Assembly (NCBI GenBank): GCA_028819575.1
Contig: JAPPLB010000030.1
Coordinates: forward strand, 1 to 41,469
Direction: 5' to 3'
Length of the DNA stretch: 41,469 nt
Source: Bryobacterales bacterium
Lineage (GTDB): Bacteria; Acidobacteriota; Terriglobia; Bryobacterales; UBA6623
The notes under the pieces were generated by a model. That model saw only the letters and a list, made by a program, of their open reading frames with translations. It was not told where the DNA came from and made no database searches. Positions within the stretch are counted from its first letter, which is position 1; each line of letters starts with the position of its first letter. Position numbers and translations under genes: made by a program. Positions 15,337 to 23,951 of this stretch are shown here, one piece after another.

Positions 15337-15804
15337 ATGGACATTTCGGTAACGGTGAACGGTGAACGATTCGAGAGGCCGGTCGAGCCTCGGCGACTGC
15401 TGGTCCATTTTCTTCGCGAAGACCTTGGACTGACGGGGACGCATATCGGCTGCGAAACGACGGTCTGCGGCGCTTGCACGGTAATGCTGGAAGGCCGCTC
15501 GGTGAAATCCTGCACCGTGCTGGCGGTACAGGCCGACGGCAAGGAGATCACGACGATCGAGGGGATGGCGAGCAACGGCGAACTGCACGCCGTCCAGGAA
15601 GCATTCTGGAACGAGCACGGACTGCAGTGCGGTTTCTGCACGCCGGGCATGATCATGTCGGTCGACCAACTGTTGAACGACAACCCGAGCCCGACAAAGG
15701 ACGAGATCCGGCACGGCATCGAGGGCAATCTTTGCCGTTGCACCGGCTATCAACACATCGTGAACGCCGTCGAAGCGGCGGCGAAGGCCAAGGCGGGGGT
15801 ATAA
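15337..15804 (+). CDS. Molybdenum hydroxylase [2Fe-2S] small subunit (CoxS-like)
   Basis: The 155-residue cytoplasmic protein carries both iron-sulfur clusters of the xanthine oxidase family. The plant-type ferredoxin cluster uses Cys39, Cys44, Cys47 and Cys59 ([11 protein letters not shown]...KSC). The second cluster uses Cys98 and Cys101 (CGFC) with Cys133 and Cys135 (NLCRCTGYQ). GGAG at 15325-15328 with eight-base spacing favours the ATG at 15337 over 15313. It passes electrons from the molybdenum subunit to the flavin subunit encoded downstream. It is the first gene of a tight four-gene operon. Confidence 0.93.
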   Translation: MDISVTVNGERFERPVEPRRLLVHFLREDLGLTGTHIGCETTVCGACTVMLEGRSVKSCTVLAVQADGKEITTIEGMASNGELHAVQEAFWNEHGLQCGFCTPGMIMSVDQLLNDNPSPTKDEIRHGIEGNLCRCTGYQHIVNAVEAAAKAKAGV

Positions 15805-15807
15805 GAC

Positions 15808-18153
15808 ATGGCGACAACGACAACGGCACCCAAACTCAAGACCCACGTTGGCGAGCGGATCCGGCGCACCGAAGACCCGCGTCTGATTACCGGCACTGCG
15901 TGCTACCTGGACGACATCACACGACCCGGCATGCTGCATGCGGCGGTCCTGAGGAGCCCCTACGCGGCGGCCAGGATCAACAGCATCTCGATCGAAGACG
16001 CCCTCGCTCTACCCGGCGTGAAAGCGGTCTACGTGGGGAAAGACGTAGAGTCGGTCGGAGGGGTGCCTTGCGCCGGCTCGATGCCCGATCTGCGGATTCC
16101 GAACCACAAGATCCTGGCCGGCGACCGGGTGTACTACGTGGGTCATCCGGTGGCGGCGGTGGTGGCGACGGACAAATACATCGCTGCGGATGCGATCGAG
16201 AGGATCGAGGTGGACTACGAGCCTACCGAGCTGGTGTCCGACCCGGAGGAGGCGCTGCAGGAAGGCGCCGTCAAGGTGCATCCGGAGTACCCCGACAACG
16301 TGGCCTTTACGTTCAGCCAGGAAGGCGGAGACGTCGAGGAGGCTTTCCGCCAGGCGGACGTCATCGTCAAGGAAAAGATTCTCGTGCCGCGGCTGGCGCC
16401 GCTGCCGATAGAAACCCGCGGCGTCGTGGCCGAGTACGACGAAGGAGCTCAGGAGCTCACGATTTATTCATCCACGCAGATTCCGCACCTGCTGCGGACA
16501 CAGCTTGCGTTGCAGTTGAACCTGCCGGAGCACCATGTGCGCGTGATCGCGCCGGAAGTCGGCGGCGGGTTTGGCTCGAAATGCAACGTCTGGGCCGAGG
16601 AGGCATTGGCCGCTTTCGTCGCCATGGAGCTCAAGCAACCGGTGAAGTGGGTCGAGTCGCGGCGCGAAAGCATCCTGGTCGTCGCCCACGGACGGGCGCA
16701 CGTGGATACTTTGGAGCTGGCCGCGAAGAACGACGGTACGCTCCTGGGCCTGAAGCTCCACATCCTTTGCGACATCGGTGCTCATCACCAACTGCTCACG
16801 CCGATCATTCCTACGCTGGCGGTGCTGATGCTGCCCGGCCTGTACAAGTTCCGCAGCTTCAAGGCGGACCTGATCGGGGCGTTCACCAACCGTGCGCCGA
16901 GCGATCTGTATCGCGGCGCAGGGCGTCCGGAAGCAACCTACGTCATCGAGCGGATGGTCGACAAGCTGGCGGCGGAGATCGGGATGGACCCGGCCGAGAT
17001 CCGGTTCAAGAACTTCCCCGCCTCGACGGATTTCCCCTTCAATTCGGCCACGGGTCTGCAGTACGACAGCGGCGACTACGCCACGGCTTTCAACAAGGCG
17101 CTCGACATCGTCGATTACAAGGCGCGCCGAGCCGAGCAGGAAGCCGCGCGCGCCGAAGGCCGGCTGTATGGCATCGGAATCTCGACCTACGGCGAGATTT
17201 GCGCCTTCGGGCCTTCCCCGGCGACACCCGCGGGCGGCTGGGAGAGCGCATCGGTTAATGTCGAGGCGACGGGGAAAGTCGCCGTAATGACGGGAATCTC
17301 GCCCCATGGCCAGGGCGAGGAAACGTCCTTCGCCCAGTTGACCGCTGACGCCTTGGGCATTCCGATGGACGACATCGTGGTCGTTCACGGCGATACGGCC
17401 AAAGTGCACTATGGCATCGGCACCTTCGGCAGCCGCGGCATTTCGATCGGCGGTTCGGCGCTGCACCTGGCGCTTCAGGACGTCGTCGCGAAGGCGACCA
17501 AGTACGCGGCGCACATGATGGGGGTCGATGCGGAAACCGTAACGTTCGAAGGCGGTGTGTTCTCTTCCGAAGCGACGGATTCTACGCTGACCTTGGCGGA
17601 CGTCGCCCTAGAGGCTCATCTCTGCCGGCAGTTGCCGCCGGGGACCGAGCCTGGCCTGGCTGCGACCCGATTCTTCGAACCATCGAACTTTGCGTTCCCG
17701 TTCGGGGCGCATATCTGCGTGACCGAAGTGGACAAGGAGACCGGCGAGGTCGATATTCAACGATTCGTCGCAGTGGACGATTGCGGCAGGATCATCAACC
17801 CGTTGCTGGTCGAGGGCCAGATTCACGGCGGCATCGCCCAGGGTTTGGGTCCGGCCTTCCAAGAGGGGGTGATCTACGACGACGAAGGTCAGCTCCTCAA
17901 CGGCACTCTGATGGACTACTCCATCCCCAAGGCGCGAAATATGCCTTGGATCGAGACAGACCGCACCGAGACGCCGTCTCCGGTCAACCCGCTGGGTACG
18001 AAGGGCGTAGGCGAGGCGGGCACGATCGGCTCGCTGCCCGCATTCGTGAACTCCGTCGTCGACGCCCTCTCGCCGCTCGGCATCGAGCATATCGACATCC
18101 CGATGACATCCCAATCGATTTGGAACGCCATCCATGAAAGGAGCCGGACATGA
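15808..18153 (+). CDS. Molybdopterin-binding large subunit (form II CO dehydrogenase-like)
   Basis: The 781-residue catalytic subunit begins with [15 protein letters not shown]. It has the molybdopterin-region motif GGGFGSK (about 252-258), LYRGAGR (367-373) and the catalytic Glu736 in GVGEAGT. Form I CO dehydrogenases carry AYRCSFR with the copper-ligand Cys; here the loop is the AYRGAGR type with Leu for Ala, i.e. form II or another purine/aldehyde/aromatic hydroxylase. The gene order small-large-medium also matches form II clusters. CO oxidation is therefore possible but not shown. The gene starts three bases after the small-subunit stop and overlaps the next gene by four bases. Confidence 0.9.
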   Translation: MATTTTAPKLKTHVGERIRRTEDPRLITGTACYLDDITRPGMLHAAVLRSPYAAARINSISIEDALALPGVKAVYVGKDVESVGGVPCAGSMPDLRIPNHKILAGDRVYYVGHPVAAVVATDKYIAADAIERIEVDYEPTELVSDPEEALQEGAVKVHPEYPDNVAFTFSQEGGDVEEAFRQADVIVKEKILVPRLAPLPIETRGVVAEYDEGAQELTIYSSTQIPHLLRTQLALQLNLPEHHVRVIAPEVGGGFGSKCNVWAEEALAAFVAMELKQPVKWVESRRESILVVAHGRAHVDTLELAAKNDGTLLGLKLHILCDIGAHHQLLTPIIPTLAVLMLPGLYKFRSFKADLIGAFTNRAPSDLYRGAGRPEATYVIERMVDKLAAEIGMDPAEIRFKNFPASTDFPFNSATGLQYDSGDYATAFNKALDIVDYKARRAEQEAARAEGRLYGIGISTYGEICAFGPSPATPAGGWESASVNVEATGKVAVMTGISPHGQGEETSFAQLTADALGIPMDDIVVVHGDTAKVHYGIGTFGSRGISIGGSALHLALQDVVAKATKYAAHMMGVDAETVTFEGGVFSSEATDSTLTLADVALEAHLCRQLPPGTEPGLAATRFFEPSNFAFPFGAHICVTEVDKETGEVDIQRFVAVDDCGRIINPLLVEGQIHGGIAQGLGPAFQEGVIYDDEGQLLNGTLMDYSIPKARNMPWIETDRTETPSPVNPLGTKGVGEAGTIGSLPAFVNSVVDALSPLGIEHIDIPMTSQSIWNAIHERSRT

Positions 18154-19004
18154 TTCCCGCGAGTTTCGATTACTCTGCTCCCGAGACTTTGTCGGAAGCG
18201 CTGCAACTGCTGGGTGATGAGGAGGCCAAGGTGCTGGCCGGCGGCCAGTCGTTGATCCCCATGTTGAAACTCCGGCTGGCGCAACCGGCGCGGCTGGTCG
18301 ACCTCGACCGGATTCCGGATCTCAACTTCATCGCAGAGGACAACGGGACGATCCGCATCGGCGCGATGACGACGCATCACCAGGTGGAGTCATCAGACCT
18401 GCTGGCTGAGAACTGTCCGCTGCTGGCAAAGACGGCTGCTCATATCGGCGACGTGCAGGTGCGAAATCGGGGGACGATCGGCGGCAGCGTGGCGCACGCC
18501 GACCCGGCCGCGGATTACCCGGCCGCGTTGTTGGCTCTCGAAGCGCAGGTCAAGTTGGTGAGCGCCTCCGGTGAACGGGTTGTGGCTCTGGATGAGTTCC
18601 TGGTGGACGCCTTGACAACCTCGCTCGAGGACGGCGAGATTCTCACCGAGGTGCACGTTCCCGTGGAACAGGCAGGTGTGGCCACCGCCTATCGGACGCT
18701 GATTCAACCGGCCTCCGGTTTCGCCATCGTCGGCGCCGCCGTTCGCCTCGGCGTGTCGAACGGCAATGTCTCGTTTGTCCGCGTCGCGCTAACCGGCGTG
18801 GGCTCGAAACCCTACCGGGCATCCGCCGTCGAGCAAGCCTTGGAAGGCGGCCCGGCCAACGCGGAAGCTTTCGCCGCGGCGGCGGCTCACGCCGCAGAGG
18901 ACGTCGATGTGCTGTCCGACATTCATGCCTCGGCAGCCTACCGCGCGAGCTTGGCGGCCGTGCAGACCCGGCGGGCGCTGGAAGATGCCGCCGGTTCCGC
19001 ATGA
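18150..19004 (+). CDS. FAD-binding medium subunit (CoxM-like)
   Basis: The 284-residue flavoprotein subunit shows the two FAD pyrophosphate-binding motifs AGGQSLIP (30-37) and TIGGSVAHADPAADYP (109-124), then the CO dehydrogenase flavoprotein C-terminal domain (YRTLIQPASGFAIVGAAV). It accepts electrons from the iron-sulfur subunit and passes them to the respiratory chain or another acceptor. It overlaps both its neighbours by four bases, implying translational coupling. Confidence 0.93.
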   Translation: MIPASFDYSAPETLSEALQLLGDEEAKVLAGGQSLIPMLKLRLAQPARLVDLDRIPDLNFIAEDNGTIRIGAMTTHHQVESSDLLAENCPLLAKTAAHIGDVQVRNRGTIGGSVAHADPAADYPAALLALEAQVKLVSASGERVVALDEFLVDALTTSLEDGEILTEVHVPVEQAGVATAYRTLIQPASGFAIVGAAVRLGVSNGNVSFVRVALTGVGSKPYRASAVEQALEGGPANAEAFAAAAAHAAEDVDVLSDIHASAAYRASLAAVQTRRALEDAAGSA

Positions 19005-19447
19005 CGCTGAAAGGAACCTACTCGCTCCCGGCGCGGCGCCAAAAGGTGTGGGACGCTTTACTGGACCCCGGCGTTCTGGCGCGCACTCTGCCCGGCTGCA
19101 AATCGCTGGAGGCGGTCGGTCCCGATGAATACCGCATGCACATGGCTCTTGCGATCTCGAGCCTGAAGGGTGTTTTCGAGGGCAAGGTGCGGATCGAGGA
19201 CCAGCAGCCGCCTGAAAGCTATCGGCTGACGGTGCAGGGCCGGGGCAAGATCGGGTTCGTCAACGGCGGGGGCTCCTTCCGGCTTCGAGAGTCGGAAGAC
19301 GCCGTGACGGAGATCGAATACCAAGGCGATGTCAAAGCCGGCGGCACGATCGCTTCGGTTGGTCAGCGTCTGATGAACATGACCTCGAAGATGATGATCA
19401 AGCGCTTCTTCACCGCGCTCGAGAAGGAACTGACCGCCCCGGTCTAG
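19001..19447 (+). CDS. CoxG-like SRPBCC protein
   Basis: The 148-residue protein begins MTLKGTYSLPARRQKVWDALLDP and continues LARTLPGCKSLE, the hallmark of CO dehydrogenase subunit G, a START/SRPBCC-fold family. CoxG helps anchor the CO dehydrogenase complex to the membrane and link it to quinones in some species. It lies at the operon end and ends 11 bases before the convergent FMN oxidase. Confidence 0.9.
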   Translation: MTLKGTYSLPARRQKVWDALLDPGVLARTLPGCKSLEAVGPDEYRMHMALAISSLKGVFEGKVRIEDQQPPESYRLTVQGRGKIGFVNGGGSFRLRESEDAVTEIEYQGDVKAGGTIASVGQRLMNMTSKMMIKRFFTALEKELTAPV

Positions 19448-19458
19448 CCGAGCCGAGG

Positions 19459-20658
19459 TTAGAGCGTGTAGTTGCGAAAGCGGACCAGTTTTCTGTCGAT
19501 GTCCGCAATACTCGGTACGCCGGACATGCCCATATCAAGCGCCAGCTCCGTCCGCAGCAACTCGATGACGCGGGCGACGCCCTGTTGTCCAAAGGTGGTG
19601 AGGCCCCAGAGATAGGGTCGTGCAATCCCCACCGCCGCCGCCCCCAAGGCGAGCGCCTTCAGGACGTCGGAGCCACGCCGGAAGCCGCCATCGATGAGCA
19701 CCGGAATTTTCCCTCCAGCCGCCTGGACGCACTCGGGCAGCGCCTCGATCGTTCCCCCGACGTGATCCATTTGGCGGGCGCCGTGACTGGAGACGATCAC
19801 GGCGGACATGCCTGTCCGTACGGCCATCTCCGTGTCTTCGGCCGTGAGAATACCCTTGATGACGATGGGCAGGTCGGTAAGGTCGCGAAGCTTCATGACG
19901 GTTTCCCAGGTCGGGGTCGGAAAGGGCCGCGAGGGGAAGCCTCCGGTCCGCCAGGGCTCATCGCCTTCTTTGTAGATCAGGTTGCCCTGCGCGTCGCGGG
20001 GGATGCCGGTATTGCACCACGAGCGGACGAACTTGTTGTGGATGCTGCGCTCGCGATGGGAGACATGCATGATATCGACCGTGAAGGAGATGGCGCTGGC
20101 GCCGGAATCCTCGACGCGCTCGACGAAGTTGAGCATCGAGTTCTCGGTCCGGAACTGGCCGCCGGTCGTGAACTGCCACCAGTTCTTCGGCCCCTTGCCG
20201 GATGCGACGACTTCATCGATGCCGCCGTTGGTGATCATGAGCGTGTCGGTATCGCCGGCGGCTTTGGCGACCTCGTTCTCGCCGTCCGGGTAGAAGCAGT
20301 TTTTTCCACCGGCGGGGTCGATGAAAATCGGATGCCGTAGTATTTTTCCGAACAGTTTGGTTTCGATGCTGATCTTGTGGACGTCGGTCAGGAAGCGCGG
20401 CCGAATGATGATGCGGTTGAAGGCTTTGCGGGCATCGCGCAGCGCGGCCTCGTCACTGGCGCCTTCGGCCATGTAGTCCCAGGCGACGGGGTCGAGCTTT
20501 TCCTTGGCGAGCTTGGCGAAGTCGAAGACGTTGGCGGGCTCGAGAACCGGGTCAATGGCCGGCGGTCCCTGCGATTGCAGGAGTTGCCTCTGCAAGAGCG
20601 GTGAAGCGACAAAGAGTTGAGCCAGACGGCGCAGCGCCTGACGGCGGTCGACCTTCAT
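19459..20658 (-). CDS. FMN-dependent alpha-hydroxyacid oxidase-like protein, Tat-type signal (paralogue 1)
   Basis: The 399-residue protein belongs to the glycolate/lactate oxidase family. The N-terminus MKVDRRQALRRLAQLFVAS looks like a Tat signal with twin arginines at 5-6, unusual for this family. Conserved active-site residues by comparison with spinach glycolate oxidase are Tyr62, Asp195, Arg202, Lys268, His292 and Arg295 (SSHGARQ). The residue matching the catalytic-pocket Tyr129 (FFQLY) is Thr164 (WWQFT). The FMN phosphate site is IDGGFRRGSDVLKALALGA. It is the last gene of a three-gene operon, nine bases after the unknown Tat protein. Substrate and electron acceptor are unknown. Confidence 0.88.
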   Translation of the reverse strand: MKVDRRQALRRLAQLFVASPLLQRQLLQSQGPPAIDPVLEPANVFDFAKLAKEKLDPVAWDYMAEGASDEAALRDARKAFNRIIIRPRFLTDVHKISIETKLFGKILRHPIFIDPAGGKNCFYPDGENEVAKAAGDTDTLMITNGGIDEVVASGKGPKNWWQFTTGGQFRTENSMLNFVERVEDSGASAISFTVDIMHVSHRERSIHNKFVRSWCNTGIPRDAQGNLIYKEGDEPWRTGGFPSRPFPTPTWETVMKLRDLTDLPIVIKGILTAEDTEMAVRTGMSAVIVSSHGARQMDHVGGTIEALPECVQAAGGKIPVLIDGGFRRGSDVLKALALGAAAVGIARPYLWGLTTFGQQGVARVIELLRTELALDMGMSGVPSIADIDRKLVRFRNYTL

Positions 20659-20667
20659 ATTCGTTGC

Positions 20668-21582
20668 CTAACTTTCAGCAGTGAGAATCCGTGTGGTTGC
20701 CGAGTGCTCCCTTACTTCGGAGTAATGCAGGACTCGCGCCAACTCGCCGCCCGCATCGTCAGTGATCGGCGTCGGCCGCCGCAGAATCAACTCCACCCGG
20801 TCGAGACGATTGTACGCGATGTGCGCCATCTCGAGGCGATCGATGGTCTTCGCCTCAGAGCTTTCGAGATCCGGCGCAAGCAGCGGACCCGTGTCCACCT
20901 GGAATGAGGAATTTTCGGGGCGGAAGTTCATGGTCAGGATGGGGTATTCAAGCAGATAGGTCCGGCCGGGTCCACTGATTTCCGTCCGGCCGACGAGTGG
21001 GATGTTGTTTTCCGTGGCCTCGTTGATGGCCGCCGGCGCATCAAGAGCACGGGACGCGGTAAAGCGCGCCACATCGATTTCGAGCGACCGGAAGCTGTCC
21101 GTCACGGGCCTGCCGCGAGCGGCTTCACCCCCGTACGTGATCCCGCGTCCCATGGAACGCTCTTCGGTCAGGGAATAGATGTTTCTGTACTCGCGGCTCG
21201 GGATTTGAAACAGCCCGCTTTCCGCGTACACCCATTCGGTGCGGCAAGCGGCAATCAATACGAACCGCTCGGTCTCGCCGCTCGCTTCGTCAACCACGTC
21301 GAGGAGGGCTTCCAACTGGATGCGCGCCTTGTTGCCCAGCGGGGTGTTGTGCCTCGCGTGCGGACGAGGATCGGGGCGCGGCGGCAGATCCCACGTCATG
21401 TAGGAAGACTGAAAATTGCATGCCGGGGTATCCGTCATCGATAGCCGATCCTCATCCCTGTCCGTCTTTGTTTCGGACCCTCCACAAGCCAGGGCGATCA
21501 GCGAACCTCCCGCAGCAAGCCCCTTGGCGGACTCGACAAACATCCGTCTTCGCGTGACCGGCATTCGATGGCGCGTGGTCAT
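20668..21582 (-). CDS. Unknown exported protein with Tat signal, possible lipoprotein
   Basis: The 304-residue protein begins with a Tat signal (TRRRMF at 10-15, hydrophobic stretch, then Cys33 in IALACGGS, a weak lipobox). I do not recognise the mature domain. It contains blocks such as NKARIQLEALLDVVDEASGETERFVLIAACRTEWVY, a Tyr-rich stretch and a C-terminal RLEMAHIAYNRLDRVELILRR, looking like a mixed alpha/beta fold. It lies four bases after one FMN oxidase and nine bases before its paralogue on the same strand, so it may be a partner of two exported flavoenzymes. Confidence 0.75.
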   Translation of the reverse strand: MTTRHRMPVTRRRMFVESAKGLAAGGSLIALACGGSETKTDRDEDRLSMTDTPACNFQSSYMTWDLPPRPDPRPHARHNTPLGNKARIQLEALLDVVDEASGETERFVLIAACRTEWVYAESGLFQIPSREYRNIYSLTEERSMGRGITYGGEAARGRPVTDSFRSLEIDVARFTASRALDAPAAINEATENNIPLVGRTEISGPGRTYLLEYPILTMNFRPENSSFQVDTGPLLAPDLESSEAKTIDRLEMAHIAYNRLDRVELILRRPTPITDDAGGELARVLHYSEVREHSATTRILTAES

Positions 21583-21586
21583 GATC

Positions 21587-22783
21587 TCAGGGGCTCCAGC
21601 CGCGGATGCGGACCAGCTTGCGGTCGATGTCGTTGATCCGGGCGACGCCCGACATGCCCATGTCGAGCGCCAGCTCGACGCGCATCAATTCGAGGACGCG
21701 AGCCACGCCGCGGCTGCCGAAAGCGGTCAATCCCCAAAGATATGGCCGCGCAATGCCCACTGCGGCCGCGCCCAGGGCAAGGGCCTTCAGCACATCCGTG
21801 CCTCGCCGGAAGCCGCCGTCGATGAGGACCGGCATCTTTCCGCCCGCCGCCTGGACACATTCAGGAAGCGCTTCGATGGTCGAACCGGTGTGATCGATCT
21901 GCCGAGCACCGTGGTTCGAGACGACGGCGGCAGACATCCCGTAGCGGACGCACATCTCGGTGTCCTCGCCGGTCAGGACACCCTTGATGATGATCGGCAG
22001 GTCAGTCATGTCGCGGAGTTGCTTGAGGTTGTCCCAGGTGGGCATCGGGAATGGACGAGAAGGGTAGACATCGCTCCGCCAGGTCTTGTCCGTGTCGCCT
22101 TTCTTGAAGATCACCTGGCCTTCATCGTTGCGCGGCACGCCGCCTTCATTGCACCAGGTCCGGACGAATTTGTTGCGGATGCTCCGCTCGCGATGTGAGA
22201 CGAGCATATTGTCGACGGTCCAGCAGATACCCGAATAACCGGCGTCTTCGACGCGCTCGACGAAATTGAGCATGGCGCTCCTGCGGCTGAACTGCCCGCC
22301 GATGGTGTAGTGCCAGCAAGTCTTCGGACCCTTGCCGCTGCTGACGAGATCGTCGATGCCGCCGTTGGTGATCATGTGGGCCCCGGCCTCGACGGCGCCG
22401 CGGGCCGTTTCGAGTTCGCCGTCGGGATAGAAGCAGTTCTTCCCTCCCGCCGGACAGATGTAGATCGGGAAGTTCATCTTGTGGCCCAACAACTCGGTCG
22501 AGACGTCGATGTCGTGCACATCCGTCAGCCAGCGCGGCCGCAGGATGATGCGGTTGAAGGCTTGGCGGTTCTCGCCCAGGGAGACCTCGTCCTTGCCGCC
22601 TTCATCCATGTAGTCCCAGGCAATCGGGTCCAGCTTCTCGCGTGCGAGCTCCTTGAAGTCCCAGATGTTGATCGGGTCGAGCAGCGGATCTTGCTTGGGG
22701 AGGCCGACTTGTCCGTGGAGAAGTGGGGATGCGAGGAAGAAGCTGGTGAGGTTCTTCAGCGCGGCGCGGCGGTCGATCTTCAT
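21587..22783 (-). CDS. FMN-dependent alpha-hydroxyacid oxidase-like protein, Tat-type signal (paralogue 2)
   Basis: The 398-residue paralogue of the gene at 19459-20658 is highly similar along its whole length (CPAGGKNCFYPDGE, MLNFVERVED, IEALPECVQAAGGK, ALGAAAVGIARPYLWGLT). It starts MKIDRRAALKNLTSFFLAS, again Tat-like. Family residues Tyr58, Asp191, Arg198, Lys267 and His291 (SNHGARQ) are kept, and the Tyr129-equivalent is again Thr (CWHYT, Thr160). It is the first gene of the operon. Retention of the same substitution in both paralogues suggests a specific, altered chemistry rather than decay. Confidence 0.88.
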   Translation of the reverse strand: MKIDRRAALKNLTSFFLASPLLHGQVGLPKQDPLLDPINIWDFKELAREKLDPIAWDYMDEGGKDEVSLGENRQAFNRIILRPRWLTDVHDIDVSTELLGHKMNFPIYICPAGGKNCFYPDGELETARGAVEAGAHMITNGGIDDLVSSGKGPKTCWHYTIGGQFSRRSAMLNFVERVEDAGYSGICWTVDNMLVSHRERSIRNKFVRTWCNEGGVPRNDEGQVIFKKGDTDKTWRSDVYPSRPFPMPTWDNLKQLRDMTDLPIIIKGVLTGEDTEMCVRYGMSAAVVSNHGARQIDHTGSTIEALPECVQAAGGKMPVLIDGGFRRGTDVLKALALGAAAVGIARPYLWGLTAFGSRGVARVLELMRVELALDMGMSGVARINDIDRKLVRIRGWSP

Positions 22784-23037
22784 AGGTGGGTTACTCCGAA
22801 GGCGAAGCTAACATGCCGATTGCAGGCTGTCAAACATGGCGAACCTCTCGGCGCGGGTTCGTGGTTCCGCCTCGATTGGGAGTGACGTGGTTTGCTCGGT
22901 GGCGTGCTGGATTGCAATGGCAGTCGCAAAGAGGGGCTGAGATGCCAACGCCAACGGTGAGGCTCGCAGGGGCGTCAGGGGCCGCAAGTCAGGCCGGGAG
23001 AACGCGTAGGAGGGAATTTTTCCGTACACTGTGGACG

Positions 23038-23706
23038 ATGCGCAGATTGTGGTTATTGCCGGTTTGGGTGGTCTTCGGGGCGGCGGTGTCGGTGCTGTTC
23101 GGTGACGAACCGCTTCTCAACAGGCTTTCGGATGAGGAAGCACGTAAGGGGTTCACATTGCTGTTCGATGGCGAATCGCTGCAAGGCTGGGATGGGGCTC
23201 CCGGGTTCTGGAGGGTGGAGAATGGCGCGATGGTCGGCTCGACGGACGGCCGTGCGATCGAGCACAACACGTTCCTGATCCTCGATCGGCCGTACAGCGA
23301 CTTCATACTGCGGTTTCAGATCCTGCTGCGCAACGGCAATACGGGCGTGCAGTTCCGCAGCCGGCGGCTTTCGGATTGGGTGGTGAAGGGCTATCAGGCG
23401 GACGCTTCCGACATGGGCGAACGGTCGGCCTGGGGGAACTTCTATGAGGAGAAAGGCCGCGGCCGGAACGTCATGGCAAGGCCGACGGAAGGCTGGGACC
23501 GCGCGAAGGAAGTCGTCCGGAAGGGGCAATGGAACGACTATGAGATTCATGCGCAGGGTGATCACATCCGGTTGACGCTGAACGGCAAAGTGACGATCGA
23601 CACGCATGACGGCGAGTCGTCGGAAGGAGTGATCGCGGTGCAGTTGCATCGTGGAGAGGGGATGGAGGTACGGCTGCGAAACTTGCGGATACGGGAACTG
23701 CGCTGA
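23038..23706 (+). CDS. Secreted DUF1080 (3-keto-disaccharide hydrolase) domain protein
   Basis: This encodes 222 residues with a signal peptide (MRRLWLLPVWVVFGAAVSVLFG). The mature part is a single DUF1080 concanavalin-like jelly roll: GFTLLFDGESLQGWDG near the start, WRVENGAMVG, FLILDRPYSDFILRFQ, NGNTGVQFRSR, GYQAD and WNDYEIHAQGDHIRLTLNG. Members cleave 3-keto-glucosides or bind sugars and are numerous in planctomycetes and acidobacteria. I chose the ATG at 23038 because it starts a proper signal peptide; the frame upstream to 22786 has no protein-like character. Repeat copy E begins 30 bases downstream. Confidence 0.85.
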   Translation: MRRLWLLPVWVVFGAAVSVLFGDEPLLNRLSDEEARKGFTLLFDGESLQGWDGAPGFWRVENGAMVGSTDGRAIEHNTFLILDRPYSDFILRFQILLRNGNTGVQFRSRRLSDWVVKGYQADASDMGERSAWGNFYEEKGRGRNVMARPTEGWDRAKEVVRKGQWNDYEIHAQGDHIRLTLNGKVTIDTHDGESSEGVIAVQLHRGEGMEVRLRNLRIRELR

Positions 23707-23735
23707 TCAAGTCTCTCGCAACATCGCAAGGGACT

Positions 23736-23939
23736 AGCCTGCATTTCTCACCACCCGACGGTCGAAGCACACCATAGGGCCGCCAGGACTTCGTTACGCT
23801 TGCTTGCCGTGCTCAACGTACTGTTCAAGTACGCCTGCGCGCGCCAAGCGGCTCGCGCCTTTTTCCTCCGCCCGGCTTGCGCCTAGTCCTGACGGCCCTC
23901 GCACCCACTTCGCCTCGCCGCGTGGTAAGAAATACAGGT
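23736..23939 (+). repeat. Palindromic repeat copy E (204 bp)
   Basis: The left end has the intact terminal repeat AGCCTGCATTTCTCACCAC. The right end is diverged (GTGGTAAGAAATACAGGTC). The centre CGTACTGTTCAAGTACG is unchanged, but about 24 extra bases with a partial repetition of GGCTTGCGCC enlarge the right arm. The right end is only 12 bases before the next start codon, so the promoter and leader of that gene must lie in or across the repeat. Confidence 0.92.
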
Positions 23940-23951
23940 CAGAAGAAAACC

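Noticed and set aside
14805..15743. Long open frame of 312 codons on the minus strand
   Set aside because: Two thirds is antisense to the well-supported iron-sulfur subunit gene and the remainder has no protein-like composition.
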